From: Xylogone sp. PMI_703
Taxonomy: Eukaryota; Ascomycota; Leotiomycetes
Assembly (NCBI GenBank): GCA_021399445.1
Contig: JAJTUQ010000005.1
Coordinates: 3,968,001 to 4,032,000 of the forward strand
Direction of reading: 5' to 3'
DNA: 64,000 nt
Part shown: positions 1 through 12,689 of the stretch, one piece after another
Numbering within the stretch: position 1 is the first letter of the stretch
How the letters are laid out: each line of letters opens with the position of its first letter
Notes under the pieces: model-generated
What the model was told of the DNA's origin: nothing
Database searches by the model: none
The model's input: the letters and a program-made list of their open reading frames with translations, nothing else
Position numbers and translations under genes: made by a program

Positions 1-232
1 GCTGGTGATGTACTGGTAGGCCTCGCCTGGCTGTATAAGGTAAGTGTTTTGTCGTGTTTTAAGTATATAAAGGAAATGGGTATCTGCATTGTAAGTATCA
101 GCGTTGATACCCCCTATCAAATCATCCGGGTTGCCTCAGGGCTCCGCTCCCTTTTATAAAGAGAACATCCGGAGTACCAACACAAGCACCAACACCAACA
201 CCGACATCTCATTTTATTTTATTCTTCTATTC

Positions 233-2413
233 ATGATGAATAATCAGACTTCGAAATGCCAGTGCCTGGCCCCAGAACCAGGGCTAATGGGACCCACCGG
301 CATTGGTGCTATCACAGGATCTTCGAATCCTCAGGCGGCCTTGATCGATAGTTTCCTACCCGGCTTCTCTCTTTTCTCATCTATCACACATAAGTACACT
401 GGAATCGATCCTGCAGTTTATATACCATGGATTCTGGCCATCGGATTGCTCATCTTCGGTTGGCAATATGCTTTCGAGTGGCTTTGGGACATTATGAAGG
501 AATATTTTATGTCAACCGCGGATATACGAACTGACGATGAGGTGTACAACATGCTCATGGGGTTCATTGCTCAGCAGTCATTCTCTAAGAGAGCGCGACG
601 CTTCGTGGCCAATACTAATTTGAATAGTCGAAACTGGTATTTGAGTTGGAGCTCATATTACGACGAAGATAGCGAGGATGAGGATGGAGATAAAGACTTT
701 TCTATACGTGGAAAGAAGAAGGACAAGAAGGTCCATTTCACCCCATCCTTTGGCACTCATCCTTTTTGGTATAAAGGTCATTTGTTCCTTTTCAAAAGAG
801 CCAGTGATACGCAAGTCCACTATGGATCGATTAGTGAGAGGGAAAAGATATCTATTTCAACTTTCGGCCGAAATCCCGCTTATCTCAAAGGATTTCTAGA
901 GGATTGTCGTGCCAACTTCCTGTCTCACGACGAGAACCGCACCGTAATCTATAGGGGTGGTTTGAAGCCAGGGTCGACGGAAGCGGTATGGACACGCTGT
1001 GTATCTCGTGTTTCGAGGCCATTCTCCACAATCGTTATGGATGAGAAAGTGAAAAAGGAGCTTGTCAGAGACCTGCAAGACTATCTTCATCCAAATACTC
1101 GCCGATTTTACAACAATAGAGGAATTCCCTATCGTCGAGGATATTTACTGTCAGGTCCTCCCGGGTGCGGCAAGAGTAGTCTGGCACTCGCAATGGCCGG
1201 GTTCTTTAATCTCAAGATATATATTGTTAGCTTGAACTCCCCATCCATGACCGAGGAGCATCTTGGCACTCTTTTCGCCGAATTACCGCAGAGATGTCTC
1301 GTTCTCCTCGAAGATATTGATTCCAGCGGCATTTCTCATAGCAGGGCTGCTGCGGATAATACACCCGCCGCTCCGGCAGCTGCTGCTACTACTGCTAGTA
1401 CAACTCCACCAGTTAATGCTGCATTCAACAGGATCTCGCTATCAGCACTTCTCAACTGTCTAGATGGAGTGGCTGCAGCAGAAGGCAGAGTGTTGGTTAT
1501 GACTACTAATCACGTTGAAAAGCTTGACAAAGCACTGATTCGCCCGGGAAGGGTGGACATGAACATCAAATTCAAGCTCACGGATGTGGATATGATGAGG
1601 ACCCTCTTTAAAGCAATTTATGGATATCTGGAAGGAGATAAGCCGACTAAAGAAATCAAGGAAGGTGAATCTGATAAGGATGGTCTCCCGAAACCAGACT
1701 CCATGAAGCTTCATAACTCAAGCGGACCCGAGAATGCTAACCATGAAAAACACCCCAAGCTGAATGATCTGCCAGATGAAGACTTAAATAAGAATAAAGA
1801 GCAGGATCTCGTCAGGCTCGAACAACTTAGCCAAGAATTTGCTGCTAAGATCCCCAGTGAGATTTTTAGTCCGGCAGAAATTCAAGGATACTTGTTGAAG
1901 TGGAAAAGTTCACCAGAGTCAGCTATAGCTAATGCTGATGAGTGGGTAGTGTCCATGAAGGTGGAGAAGGAGAAGGAGCAGAAGGAGAAGGAGCAGAAGG
2001 AGAAGGAGCAGAAGGAGAAGGAGCAGAAGGAGAAGGAGCAGAAGGAGAAGGAGCAGAAGGAGAAGGAGCAGAAGGAGAAGGAGCAGAAGGAGAAGGAGCA
2101 GAAGGAGAAGGAGCAGAAGGAGAAGGAGCAGAAGGAGAAGGAGCAGAAGGAGAAGGAGCAGAAGGAGAAGGAGCAGAAGGAGAAGGAGCAGAAGGAGAAG
2201 GAGCAGAAGGAGAAGGAGCAGAAGGAGAAGGAGCAGAAGGAGAAGGAGCAGAAGGAGAAGGAGCAGAAGGAGAAGGAGCAGAAGGAGAAGGAGCAGAAGG
2301 AGAAGGAGCAGAAGGAGAAGGAGCAGAAGGAGAAGGAGCAGAAGGAGAAAGAGAATAAAGACAAAATTGAGAAAGAGGGTGAAAAGCAAACACCATGTAA
2401 TGCTAGTAATTAA
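233..2413 (+). CDS. BCS1-type AAA ATPase with EQKEK repeat tail
   Basis: Single exon, 726 aa from ATG 233; the frame is open upstream to 104, but the upstream part looks like leader sequence. Domains in order: a membrane segment at about residues 64-86 ([13 protein letters not shown]), a BCS1 N-terminal-like region (about 90-280), then an AAA core with Walker [10 protein letters not shown] at about 308 and Walker B LVLLEDID at about 355, an Ala/Thr/Pro insert, and the [17 protein letters not shown] segment. Bcs1 is an inner mitochondrial membrane AAA protein that moves the Rieske protein during complex III assembly. Filamentous fungi carry many BCS1 paralogues, and this one has no clear presequence, so its substrate is unknown. 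Residues 582-706 are about 25 copies of EQKEK, a highly charged, probably helical tail. It is likely a paralogue, not the essential Bcs1 itself. Confidence 0.85.
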   Translation: MMNNQTSKCQCLAPEPGLMGPTGIGAITGSSNPQAALIDSFLPGFSLFSSITHKYTGIDPAVYIPWILAIGLLIFGWQYAFEWLWDIMKEYFMSTADIRTDDEVYNMLMGFIAQQSFSKRARRFVANTNLNSRNWYLSWSSYYDEDSEDEDGDKDFSIRGKKKDKKVHFTPSFGTHPFWYKGHLFLFKRASDTQVHYGSISEREKISISTFGRNPAYLKGFLEDCRANFLSHDENRTVIYRGGLKPGSTEAVWTRCVSRVSRPFSTIVMDEKVKKELVRDLQDYLHPNTRRFYNNRGIPYRRGYLLSGPPGCGKSSLALAMAGFFNLKIYIVSLNSPSMTEEHLGTLFAELPQRCLVLLEDIDSSGISHSRAAADNTPAAPAAAATTASTTPPVNAAFNRISLSALLNCLDGVAAAEGRVLVMTTNHVEKLDKALIRPGRVDMNIKFKLTDVDMMRTLFKAIYGYLEGDKPTKEIKEGESDKDGLPKPDSMKLHNSSGPENANHEKHPKLNDLPDEDLNKNKEQDLVRLEQLSQEFAAKIPSEIFSPAEIQGYLLKWKSSPESAIANADEWVVSMKVEKEKEQKEKEQKEKEQKEKEQKEKEQKEKEQKEKEQKEKEQKEKEQKEKEQKEKEQKEKEQKEKEQKEKEQKEKEQKEKEQKEKEQKEKEQKEKEQKEKEQKEKEQKEKEQKEKEQKEKEQKEKEQKEKENKDKIEKEGEKQTPCNASN
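1976..2350 (+). repeat. Perfect 15-bp coding minisatellite, about 25 copies
   Basis: The unit gagcagaaggagaag repeats head to tail without a visible mismatch until the last base of the final copy. It encodes EQKEK in the ATPase frame. Because it lacks stops in other frames, it also creates long artefactual ORFs on both strands (Leu-rich, SFSFC-rich, PSA-rich and GAEGE-rich). Confidence 0.97.
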
Positions 2414-3325
2414 GCGGATGCGGAGTTTTCTGGATTTCAACGAGAGGGTTGATTTAGTTGGCGTTGGCAGAGGCACTGGAGAAATACTCAGACGCCCGTG
2501 GTTTACGGTATTCTATTAGTATCAGTGTATAATAGGAGCTTTATATGTTTGTCCTTTCATGTTTGTTCCTGTTGAATCCGAACACCCCCGAGCAAATACA
2601 GGAGGGAGTGGCCCCGGCGGTGAATGCATATCACATCCACTTGGAACTTCCTGAAGGTAAAATATATTCGTCAAAACTACAAAAAGAACAGATAAAGTCG
2701 GGTCTTTATCCGTACAGGCCTGATGAGCAAGTCAAGCGTTTCTTAAAATTTCTATGATATAGTTGAGGAGTGTCTTTTGAAACCTCACCGCTCAGAAGCA
2801 GTAAGTGTAGCCGTGAAAATTGAGCCGACGCAAAGTGATGTAATCACTCCTCCATCCACATTATTAATGAAACGTGAATCGAACAGATTCATCATTATTA
2901 GACCTATAGAAACCGAATAACAAGCAGTACCATGAGGATCTAAGAATCTTAAGATCTATCCTCAACTAGGACATATTCGGGATGTAACATCTAATGTAGC
3001 CTTAGAATAAAGGTGGAATTAAATTTTCAATAGAACCAAGAAATTTTGCCTGTTCTGCGGCTGCTCCACCGAGATTCGCGCTTTGATACGGCATCAGGCT
3101 GCCAAAAATAAGATCGCCTCGCTAACTGCAGTCTAAAGTAGCAACACCCGCAAAGATTACATACCTCGCCTTCAACTCCCCACTAATATCACTTCGAGCT
3201 ATTTGGCATTCTTTGGGACCGCTTCTGCTCGACTTAAACTATATGTGGTCGGCCTGGTTCTGTGGTTTTCCAATCGTCTCCGAGGACGACCTGACTGGCC
3301 TGGTGCTGCATTCTTCCCACCTTAG
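2414..3325. other. Intergenic stretch, AAA ATPase to UBP12-like gene
   Basis: The 3' flank of the ATPase gene and 5' flank of the protease gene. A 70-codon ORF at 2545-2757 has no recognisable domain. The first exon of the protease may lie here. The only nearby ATG, 3243, does not join cleanly to the downstream frame. Confidence 0.6.
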
Positions 3326-6300
3326 GTATTTCTAGAGCTGCAAAGGCAGCTCACATTCACCACGTCTTCCACCAAGAAAAGAAAGCTTTCTCCGCAACAT
3401 AACACACTTCAGGAGACATATCCAAGTCCCGACATCCCGCTGAACTCTGTAGAGGATTGCGAGTCCCAGACATCTTCTGAGCAGGCCTTGCCACGATTTG
3501 ACTTCACTTCTCAGAGCGAGGCTCACTCGGACAACGCCCTTCCCCCGCATATTCCTTCTCACCTGCACCCTTCATCTTCCTTCTCCGGAAACGACTGTAT
3601 CTCTTCGGCAGCAAGTTCGCCGACGGCAGCATACGCAGGTCTTTCAATAGAGAGTGATTACGGTGGAGATTCGCAAGGCTGTGAAGTAGGAGCTCGCAGT
3701 CAACCGCTAAACGAATCGAATCGAAGGAGCCAATCACCGAACACAAGCAGAGCATACGCATATAGGGCTATTATGGGAGGTGCTGCTGATCTACCTCAGA
3801 GGTCGTCTTCCCCGTTGAAAAGACCTGCATCCGATCTAGAAAATAATGAAGGACAGACAGAACAGGCGGATGATGTGAAGATGGAGGGGGTCGATGAATC
3901 ATCACAGACATCTGCCGTTCCTCGAGCTGGCTCAGTAGATATGCTGCGAGAAGAAGTTGCTTCGCCGAGCTCGAGCGTTTCGACGCTACAAAATAGCGAA
4001 ACCAAAAACCCAGAGACTGATATACCTTCGATCGACTACCAAATCAAGACCGTTACCTCCCTTTGCCAAGCGGCACTTCAAAACCAGGCTAAAGAAGGTG
4101 ATAAAGTGTATTTAGTATCGAGACGGTGGCTTAAGCGTGTACAAGATCGAAGTTCGGAAGCGAGACAGAATAGTAAGGAAGAACCAGAGGGAGAAATTGG
4201 CCCCATTGATAACTCGGATATTATCAAGCAACGCATCAAAGACAGCGATGGTCAAGACTTTGTGCAGCTCAAGCCTGGTTCAGGTACGGATGCTTTTGAG
4301 CTTTTCCCTGAAGATGCATGGAATTTGGTAGTAGAGTGGTATGGATTGATGCCGGGATCGATTCCTATTGTCCGATACGCCCATAACACTAATCCTGATA
4401 AAATGGGCATTCCCAATATGTCGTTCGAATTTCATCCCCCGATCTTTAGCGTACATCGACTGTGGTCTCAGAATAGCGCATTACCTTTGCCACAGAAATT
4501 AAAAGCGACCAATCCTCCCACGCCAATCTTCGTGGTGAGTAGGTCTGTAAGTTATAATGAATTCTTGAAACGCATCAAAAAAAAGACAGAGATAGACCTT
4601 ACCCGAAAAGTACGCGTGTGGAGGGTACCTAGATCACTCCCTGCTGCTGAGCCTGCTGCACCTACAGCAGCCTCTGCCACTCCTCCGAGTTCAAGGACGA
4701 ACTCTCCAGCTCCTGAGATTGCAGCTACTCAACAGACTCGAGAACCTCAAGATACTTGGACGACACTTCTTCTAGACGTAGAATCATTCTCGAAGCTCCA
4801 AAAAGGAGTTGAGCGTGAGTTGATAGGTCTAGATGATAATACCAACAATCCTAAATACAACGGTCATATCGATCTTGCTATGGCGGGACTTGGAGATGAT
4901 CAAGCAATCGTGCTTGATACCCATATTAGTGGATCAAATTATGTCCTAAATGAAGTACCAGGTTCCAGCGCGCCTCCGTTAGCTTCATTGACGGCTACTC
5001 GGGGCCAAAGTTACTTAGGCAATCAAGCAAACAGCCAAGCAAACAGTGGGCGGAGCAGTCCAGCCCCCAGTGGACCTATAACCCGTGGCCGAACACAGAA
5101 GTCAGGCAGAACCATCGGATGTGTTGGTCTTAGCAACCTTGGGAACACCTGCTACATGAACTCCGCATTGCAGTGTGTTCGGAGTGTTGAAGAGTTGACT
5201 AAATACTTTTTGACTGGCAATGCCGGAAAAGAGTTGAATCCTGACAATCCTCTAGGCAATAATGGCGAGGTTGCAACAGCGTACGAGGCGCTTCTCAGGG
5301 ATATATACCGAGACCCACCACCTCAGTCTATTGCACCAAGATATTTCAAAGCTACCATTGGACGTTACGCTCCTTCATTCTCAGGATATGGTCAGCAGGA
5401 CTCCCAAGAGTTTGTAGGGTTTCTGCTTGACGGACTTCAGGAAGATCTGAGTAGAGTCAAGAAAAAGCCCTATATCGAAAAGCCTGACTCTACGGATGAG
5501 ATGGTCAACAACCCCGAGGCTATTCGAGAAATGGCTGCAAAAGTATGGGATATCACAAAAAAGCGGGATGATTCGGTCATTGCAGACTTGTTTACTGGCA
5601 TGTACAAATCGACGCTCGTATGTCCGGTTTGCGCCAAGGTCAGCATCACCTTTGACCCCTTCAACAACTTGACTCTTCAACTACCGATCGAGAGTTCATG
5701 GAGCCACGATGTTTACTTTTTCCCTCTCAATGACCGCCCGATGACTATCACGGTTGATCTGGATAAGCAGGCAAGCATAAAGGCTTTGAAAGAGTTCATA
5801 AGCACTAGAACTGGTGTGCCTGCAGAGAGGCTGTTTGCTGCCGAGGAATTCAAATCAAAGTTCTACAAGACATACGATGACTATAAGGTTGCCTCTGAAG
5901 AAATTGGCGCCAATGATAACGTGGCTGTGTATGAGCTTGAGGATGTTCCGACCAACTGGCCAGCACCACGTAAACCAGCAAAGAAGCAAAAGGTCAAGTC
6001 ATCCATGTTGTTCCCTAGCAATAACTATGGTGATTCCGATGAAGACGAGGTACCTAGCTGGGACGACCCGTTGGCTGGCAAAATGCTGATTCCAGTTATC
6101 CACCGTCGCCCTAATGTGGATCACCTAAACCGAAACAAGGGCCATGCTCACATCCTTACACCAGTTCCACACTTTATTGTCCTCACCCCTGAAGAGGTAC
6201 GTAATCCAACAGGTTGGCTTTATATCATACTCTAATATACCTTTACTTATAGGCACGTAACGAAGATATTATCCGGAGGAAAGTTCTGGAGAAAGTTGCT

Positions 6301-8794
6301 ACCTTCACTACTCACCCAGCCTTTAGTCAGGATGATGACGATATCACTGATAGCGGAAATGACAGTGTGGACCCTGATACGGTGCTAACATCTGTGTCTG
6401 ATGCTGACTCGTCCGGTGATGGCAAAGTAGTAGCCAGCTCTGTTGATGGTGAGGAGGAATTGGTCAACGTGACTATGAAAGACACAAACAAAGTCCGCGA
6501 ATCCATCGAGCCACGTGACTCGAATCTTTCTAAGAGGATTGACCTTCCCTTGTAAGATTATACCTGAACTTGAGTCATAGCTTTCTTTACTGATATCTTA
6601 TTCATAGCCGCCGAAACAAGGACAAGCTTAATAAACGCCGTCCTAAATTCATGGCCCCTGGTTCATACCTGGAGCCTGAAATGCAGAATATGTTTGAGCT
6701 TTGCTATTTCTCTGGCCAACGGGAAATGATCCCTACGGGATGGACTGCAGTCGATGAGACTAAAACATTTCCCAGGTTATCGTCCCGCAACCCTGTCCCA
6801 CCACCACCAACAGCAGCAGAGGAGGAGCTTGAGAATGATTATGATATGACAAACGGCAGAGCAACCTCAGAAACTAGTGATGAAGATGAAAAGCCTGCTG
6901 AAAATCTCGCGAACACTAGAATGACTGAGGAATCTAGCGAAGAGGAAGACCAAGTTGTAAGCAGAAACTCTTTCAATTTATTTCCCTCCCTTCTTCATAG
7001 TTCTCCACATCCTTGCTTTCTTGCCCTTGCCCCTAAGATCGCCTGTGCCTAAATGGCCATGCCGTTCTGACTGAAGATTAGTCTCTTCCTGTCCGACCTC
7101 CAGGTCAAAGAAATGGGGTTAGAGTAGGTTATAACAGCAAGCGTCGTAATCGTGGCATGAAAACTTACTCGAAAAAGGGCAACTTGCCAGGACGACTTAA
7201 CCAGAAACAAAATGTTTTTGAAAAGAATTTACCTGACGATGGACCACTTATTCGGCTTGGTGAAGGCATCGTTGTCGAATGGCAGCATGATGCTTGGATA
7301 GCATTGTTCGATGGTGATCGTCCAGATGATAACATACGGGGCATGCCAACCTATTCAAATATGCGCAAATTCGAAGATGATGAACTTATTGCAAAACGAA
7401 AAGCACGCGCTGCTCGGAGAAAGAACGGCATTACCCTGGATGACTGTCTTAATGAATTTGGCAAAGAAGAGATTCTTTCCGAGATGGATACGTGGTACTG
7501 CCCACGGTGCAAGGAACATAGACGAGCGAGCAAGAAGTTTGAGCTATGGAAATCACCCGATATTCTTGTCATACATTTGAAGCGTTTTAGTTCCAGTTCA
7601 ACTCGTCGAGACAAACTTGATGTGTTTGTTGATTTTCCTGTGGAAGGACTTGATCTTACTAGTAGAGTCATAGACAAAGAAGACGGCAAGCAAGAGATTT
7701 ATGATCTTATCGCTGTTGATGATCATTGGGGCGGGCTTGGAGGCGGTCATTACACTGCATTCGCTAAGAGCTTCATCGATGGGGAGTGGTATGAATACAA
7801 CGGTAGGTCTTAACCTGCTACTTCAGATTGCATTGAATAACATGTTATAGATTCATCTGTGTCAAAACAAAAGGATGTCTCTCGGGTAGTGGGACCTAGT
7901 GCATACCTTCTCTTTTACCGCCGGCGTTCTGATGTTCCATTGGGTGGACCAAGATTCAAAGAGATCTTCGAAGAATATGATAACCCTCATGAAGCAGATC
8001 AGGAAGAGGAAGATGATACCGAAGCTGCCGAGTCGGGGGAAGAACACAGCCTCGGCGTAGACTCCTCCCTTCGTGGGTCGTCGAGCGCTTTGACCGGAGT
8101 AGGAGCAGCTCACCCTCGTCTCGGTCCTGGTTTGGATAGCAGTACTGTGAGTTCATCACAAATTGATGACGACAAATTGCTTCCATCATATCAGGAACAT
8201 CTCGAAGACGATGGCGCACCATTACTTATGCGAGATGCAGAAATGAACGACGGATTGCCTCTTCATGATAGCATTGAAGATGAAGCTATCGATATGAGTC
8301 TCAACTATAACAACCTCAGTAATCTAAATTACGCCAATAGCAGCTTAAGTGCACGCGGTTTGGTTGGAAGCTGGAATTTTGATAACCTGGGTCGCAACAA
8401 TAGACCGCATGGTATGGTCTCGGGCACCGGTTCAGACGTTGATGATAATTACCTGCCCTCAGATGCGAATGACGACATTGACGACCGCAGTGATATTGTT
8501 CAGCATGATTCCTCTGCCAGCGAAGGCTCGATCCGGGCTCGTTACGAAGAATTTACCAATGCTATACCAGAGGGGGAAGATGGTATTTTCGTGGATCCAT
8601 CTCCCGTCCCTGATCTTGATGAGAAAGACCAAATGGATATATATTCTCTCCATAGGGACATGCTTGCGCAGCGGAAGGCAGCTGAGCTGAGACCTGAATT
8701 TGAGGTGCCAGCTGAAACACCCGAGGATATCGAGGAGCCAGCGGCAGAGATTCATGTCGAGGAGGGTGAAGGACTGAAAATGGATGAAGCATAA
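3326..8794 (+). CDS. UBP12: Ubiquitin carboxyl-terminal hydrolase (Ubp12/USP15 type)
   Basis: Five exons were assembled: 3326(?)-6196, 6253-6551, 6608-6956, 7082-7802 and 7851-8794, all joining in phase. Removes ubiquitin from proteins as a cysteine protease. A DUSP domain lies near nt 4050-4380 (ending DAWNLVVEWYGL). The USP catalytic core starts at GCVGLSNLGNTCYMNSALQC, with the nucleophile Cys codon at 5150. The finger motif CPVC is at about 5622 and CPRC at about 7499; the His box GGHYTAF is at about 7740. The YND/SSV tail is created by splicing at 7802/7851. A long acidic insert splits the core and a disordered acidic tail follows, as usual for Ubp12 relatives. The 5' end is unresolved: the frame is open from an acceptor-like TTAG at 3322-3325 and no in-frame ATG occurs before 3773, so an upstream exon or a start at 3773 are both possible. 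Confidence 0.88.
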
Positions 8795-10390
8795 CGCAAT
8801 AGAAAGGCATTCTTTTTACATTGTTACTATATGATGTTACTGCATACAGTCCTGGCTGGGAAACAACTTGGGGCGAATGAGAAAAGACCCGAAGCAGACT
8901 CCAGTCTTTGGCTTACGAAAACTTGGAAGTGACCACTTCGAGAACTTTTCGGTAGTGGTGGTGGCGTACCGGATGGAACAGCATGTTGATGACCCATGAG
9001 ATGACGAGACACATGAAAGGATAGGTTTTCCAGTGGACTAGTATCAGCTGAATCTGTCATTTTTTTATATTGCAGGCAAATGGAGTAGAGAGGGGAAGAT
9101 GGAGGGATGAATCATACACTAAGAAATCAGATACCGGAATACTTGGCGGCACTGAAGATGCTGCCTGCCTGCCTACCTGCCTTGTTAAATAGGTCTTTTC
9201 AGAAATAGACAAAACGTTCATTATTCACTTTCCAGAATTTGAAATTCCAGTATAAGAAGTGACTTTTATTCTAGAAGCCTCCATTGGAGAGATATACATT
9301 TTTGGCTGTTTCTCTCTTTTTTATTTAACCCATCTTTTTTCTGAGATTTTCGTAACTCGCCTGATCCAAAGTATGAAAAGAATGAGTAAAATGTGTTGTT
9401 AAAAAACCCGTTCACATCGCTTTTTGTTCTAAGAAAGATTTCGCTTCTGCTACACATTCACCTAAACCAATCTGTTCGGGGAAACGATATTCCCATATCA
9501 CAGCAGAAGCCATTTTTCTTCTAGGAAAATAAAAAAAATATTCGCGACTCTTTCTTCTAAGAGTCATCTCAATCTAATCCAATACATATTCTCACATATT
9601 CTTGTTGTACACAGCACGAAAACCTAGATCTGGTAGGTGTATATGAGCTCTTTGGTTAAAACTCTGTCCCTCCCTGTCATCAATGCGCTCCCTAGACATA
9701 TCTTCCTAGCATATAGAAAGATCATTCCTTATCCATCAAAACTGAGTCATTCCGTGAAGCCCATCCATCCTGAGACAGGCCGCCCCCGTATCCATGTGAA
9801 ATATCCTTTTCCTGTTCACAATCGACCCTCCCACCCTACTTTGTCCATAGAGAAAAAAGGGTTGTTTCTAAGGCTCAAAATCTTCACCATCACTAGTTAT
9901 TGCTCAAATCTTCCTTGAAAGAAGACTATAACGAAGAAAGAATAATTTGAAGGGGAAAAGCGAAAGTTCAAAAAGTGAAAAAGGAAGAGAAAACAAGAAC
10001 GAAGGCAAATATGCTCGACCAAGGCAAACAGAAAAAGATGAATAGGGGAAATCAAAACGAACGCCTATATCCCTTCCTTACCCCCTCCTTCCCAGCCCCC
10101 AATGCCGGGGTATCCCATCTTGATACTCCAAATGCTGGGGAAAAGAAAAGAAAGTCAACATGCAAAGCAAGAACTGTAAACGATGGTGGTATAATGAAGA
10201 AACAAAAGAATCTCCCGAATAAAACGAGCGGGTATCCGGCGTGCTATGCATGCTTCGAAAAGGGAAAAAACAATAAGACTGGCACCACGGCCATTCCCTC
10301 GACTCAAAAGCAGATGTCTCTATCGCAACGCTGTCCGCCGCTGCCTGTCTTTGTCATTCTGATGGCGGCGGTATGCTATGACAGTGTATG
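8795..10390. other. Intergenic stretch between convergent genes
   Basis: Convergent 3' flanks of the protease (+) and kinase (-) genes. The sequence is A/T-homopolymer rich (for example around 9520-9560 and 9930-9990). ORFs here (such as 9637-9918 and 9975-10403) have low-complexity, Lys-rich translations with no domain. No gene is supported. Confidence 0.6.
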
Positions 10391-12689
10391 TCATAAAGGC
10401 TGATCTACGTCAAACCTGATTTCTTCTGGCATATCTTCCTCTCTGAATCGGATCCCGCCCTCGACTTCAATGCCTTTCTGGACCCATTCTTCCTGGTTAA
10501 CTCTATCCAAGCTCCATCTCGTCCTTGCACGCTTTAGAAGGCCTTCCGTGATTATCATAGCGGTGAGAAGACCTTTTTCCTCAAATTTCTTCACGTCGCC
10601 TTCGTGGTCACCATCCTCGCCTGCATACTCGATCCAGCACCACTCTACTCGCGCAATACGGTGGCTGGTTCGACTGCGCTGCTTGTGCGGGCCATCACTC
10701 ATACTAGGGTGCGCATCAAAGGGGAGGCGGTTTTCCAGGAGGGCATACAGAAGCACACCAAGGGACCAGGCATCAGTGGCACGTCCGTCATATGGTTGGC
10801 CCATGATAACTTCGGGTGCAGCATAGTCGTCACTACCACAGCGGGTCGTGAGCTTTTCGTCGTCGGCTACGCGACGCGAGAGGCCCAGATCGGTGAGAGT
10901 TACAATACTGTACGGGTAGGTGGTCCAGTCTCGGCGGTGAGCAAGCTCGTAGTAAGGAAGATTAACGAGGACATCTAGAGATAAGTGTTAGAATATATAA
11001 AGTGGGCTATGGTTGCATGTTGATGCACTCTAGAAGGGGATCCAAGGACAAAGCGGCTAAGCAAACAATGTGGGACGTACTTTCTAGTTTGATATCGCGA
11101 TGCACGATATGTCGCTCGTGAAGATATCGTACTGCTCCCACAAGCTCTGCAAATATGCGCTGTATTAAGCCTGGCACGAGGAGATGCTTATGTTCGCTAG
11201 CTACTTCAAAGAGGTCACCTCCTGGGCAGTAACTGAGGACAAGAATGGCTCTTGTTGGTTCGATATTCCAAGCCTTCAGGTGGACAAGCGACGGATGATG
11301 TATCGATTTCATAATCTCTAATTCTCGCTTCAGGGACATCTCAACACGCTCTTCTGATGCGCCGCCTTTAGGTCCATGCTCACAAATCTTGATGGCTACT
11401 AATTTCTTTCTATCAATCTTTTCTTCGGATCTTACTTTTCCTTCTGGCTGCACAAATGGATCATTCTCGTCGATAGATTCTGCTTCTGGAAGCTGGCTGG
11501 TTGCAAGAATTACTCGGCTGAAGGTTCCTTCTCCCAAAGATTTCAAGGCTCTCCATCTTCGTAGTTTCCTATCTCCTCTGGTATATGCGTCAAAATACTC
11601 ATACCTAGGCTTCTTATGAAGTCGAGGAACTCTAGTTAGCGAAGAGTCACTATCACTGCTTTCTCCAGTCCTGCTTGAGGGCGGTGTTGGTGGTCTCGGT
11701 ATTGGTCCAAGCCCTCTCTGCACTGCTAAGTGTGGCTCCCTACGCATTTGAAACTCGGGTGAGGCAGACGACGGTTCCCGTTTTGCATGAGGACCAGACA
11801 CGGAGTGAGACCCGGAGACGGTGACCTGGCGTGTCTTTGAGGGCGATGGGAGAGCCTCGGGGACATACTCGCTCAAGCTTCTATGTCGTCCATGCCCTCC
11901 ACCATGCTTGTCCCTGCTAGTCTGCAGAGGAGATTCGTTACCATTCAGGCCATGGTATGCACGCCGCTTGGATTGATTCACTATGGCTGAGGATATCGAC
12001 TCGCCGTTCGCTGTGACGAGTGCTGAGTTCGATGCTGATTGCTTCAGAGAATCGCGCGAGCTCGGACGGGCCGCCAGCATCTTCCAGGGTCCGGGAGAGT
12101 CGCCTGAGAGGAGCGGGGAGGGCAGAGGTGTAACGTCGGCCAGTGCGTTCAACATCGGCGAGGAGATGGTCGAGCTGGCTGCTGAACCGACTTCTAGGTT
12201 ATTACCAAAGCTGGAGCCCAAAACACTTCTCACACTCGGCGTGCGTCCCAGAGGTAGCTCAGCAGAGTTTCGCACGCTGGCGTTGTCGCTGGCAGCAGTG
12301 ACCGTGTAGCCTGGCAAGTTGTTCACAATGTCAGTCTGAATCCGCAGGCCCGCACTCAGTGGGCTAGGGCTCTGGCTCTTGGAATCTCTGGGTTGAGGAC
12401 GTAATGATGTATCTAGTGGCAAAAGGTTCCCTTGGTCGAATTGCCTCCCCGCGGCAGTAAGGTCTTGAGCTGTGGCTGGGTCCAACGAGGCAGCTCTCAC
12501 GACCATCTTCGGAGTGCGAGGCGCTCTGTCGTCGGGCGCTGGGCCAGATAGCCGGCCATAATGCTGGGTGTCAACACTGCTCTGGGGATCCACAGCTTCG
12601 CTGGAAGGTTGGGTTAAAGTACATGGAGTTGGTGAGTCGGCATGGTGCTGGTGTTGCGAGATAGGCGACTGCGGTGCGGGTTGGGACAT
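10391..12689 (-). CDS. Serine/threonine protein kinase, Prr1-like
   Basis: Two exons, 12689-11081 and 10974-10391 (donor GTACGT, acceptor CTCTAG), 730 aa. ATG 12689 is the first in-frame ATG. Residues 1 to about 370 are a Ser/Pro-rich, probably disordered region. The kinase domain follows: glycine loop GEGTFSRV at about 383, VAIK lysine at about 433, and the catalytic loop HRDIKLEN assembled across the intron. The magnesium motif is DLG instead of DFG, then CGSDDYAAPE and DGRATDAWSLGVLLYALL. This pattern matches a conserved fungal kinase family related to yeast Prr1/Prr2 (CAMK-like). The partner pathway is not deducible from sequence. A 3-kb flank separates it from the divergent TPI gene. Confidence 0.9.

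Noticed and set aside
1..161. Open frame at the window edge with a donor-like AAGGTAAGTG at about 37-46
   Set aside because: Could be the last part of an upstream gene, but it is too short to identify and no acceptor partner was found.
1882..2476. Long Leu-rich, SFSFC and PSA repeat ORFs on the minus strand
   Set aside because: They are antisense and shifted-frame readings of the 15-bp coding repeat, which has no stop codon in these frames.
2545..2757. 70-codon ORF after the AAA ATPase
   Set aside because: No domain, no splice partner and no promoter signal; chance ORF more likely.
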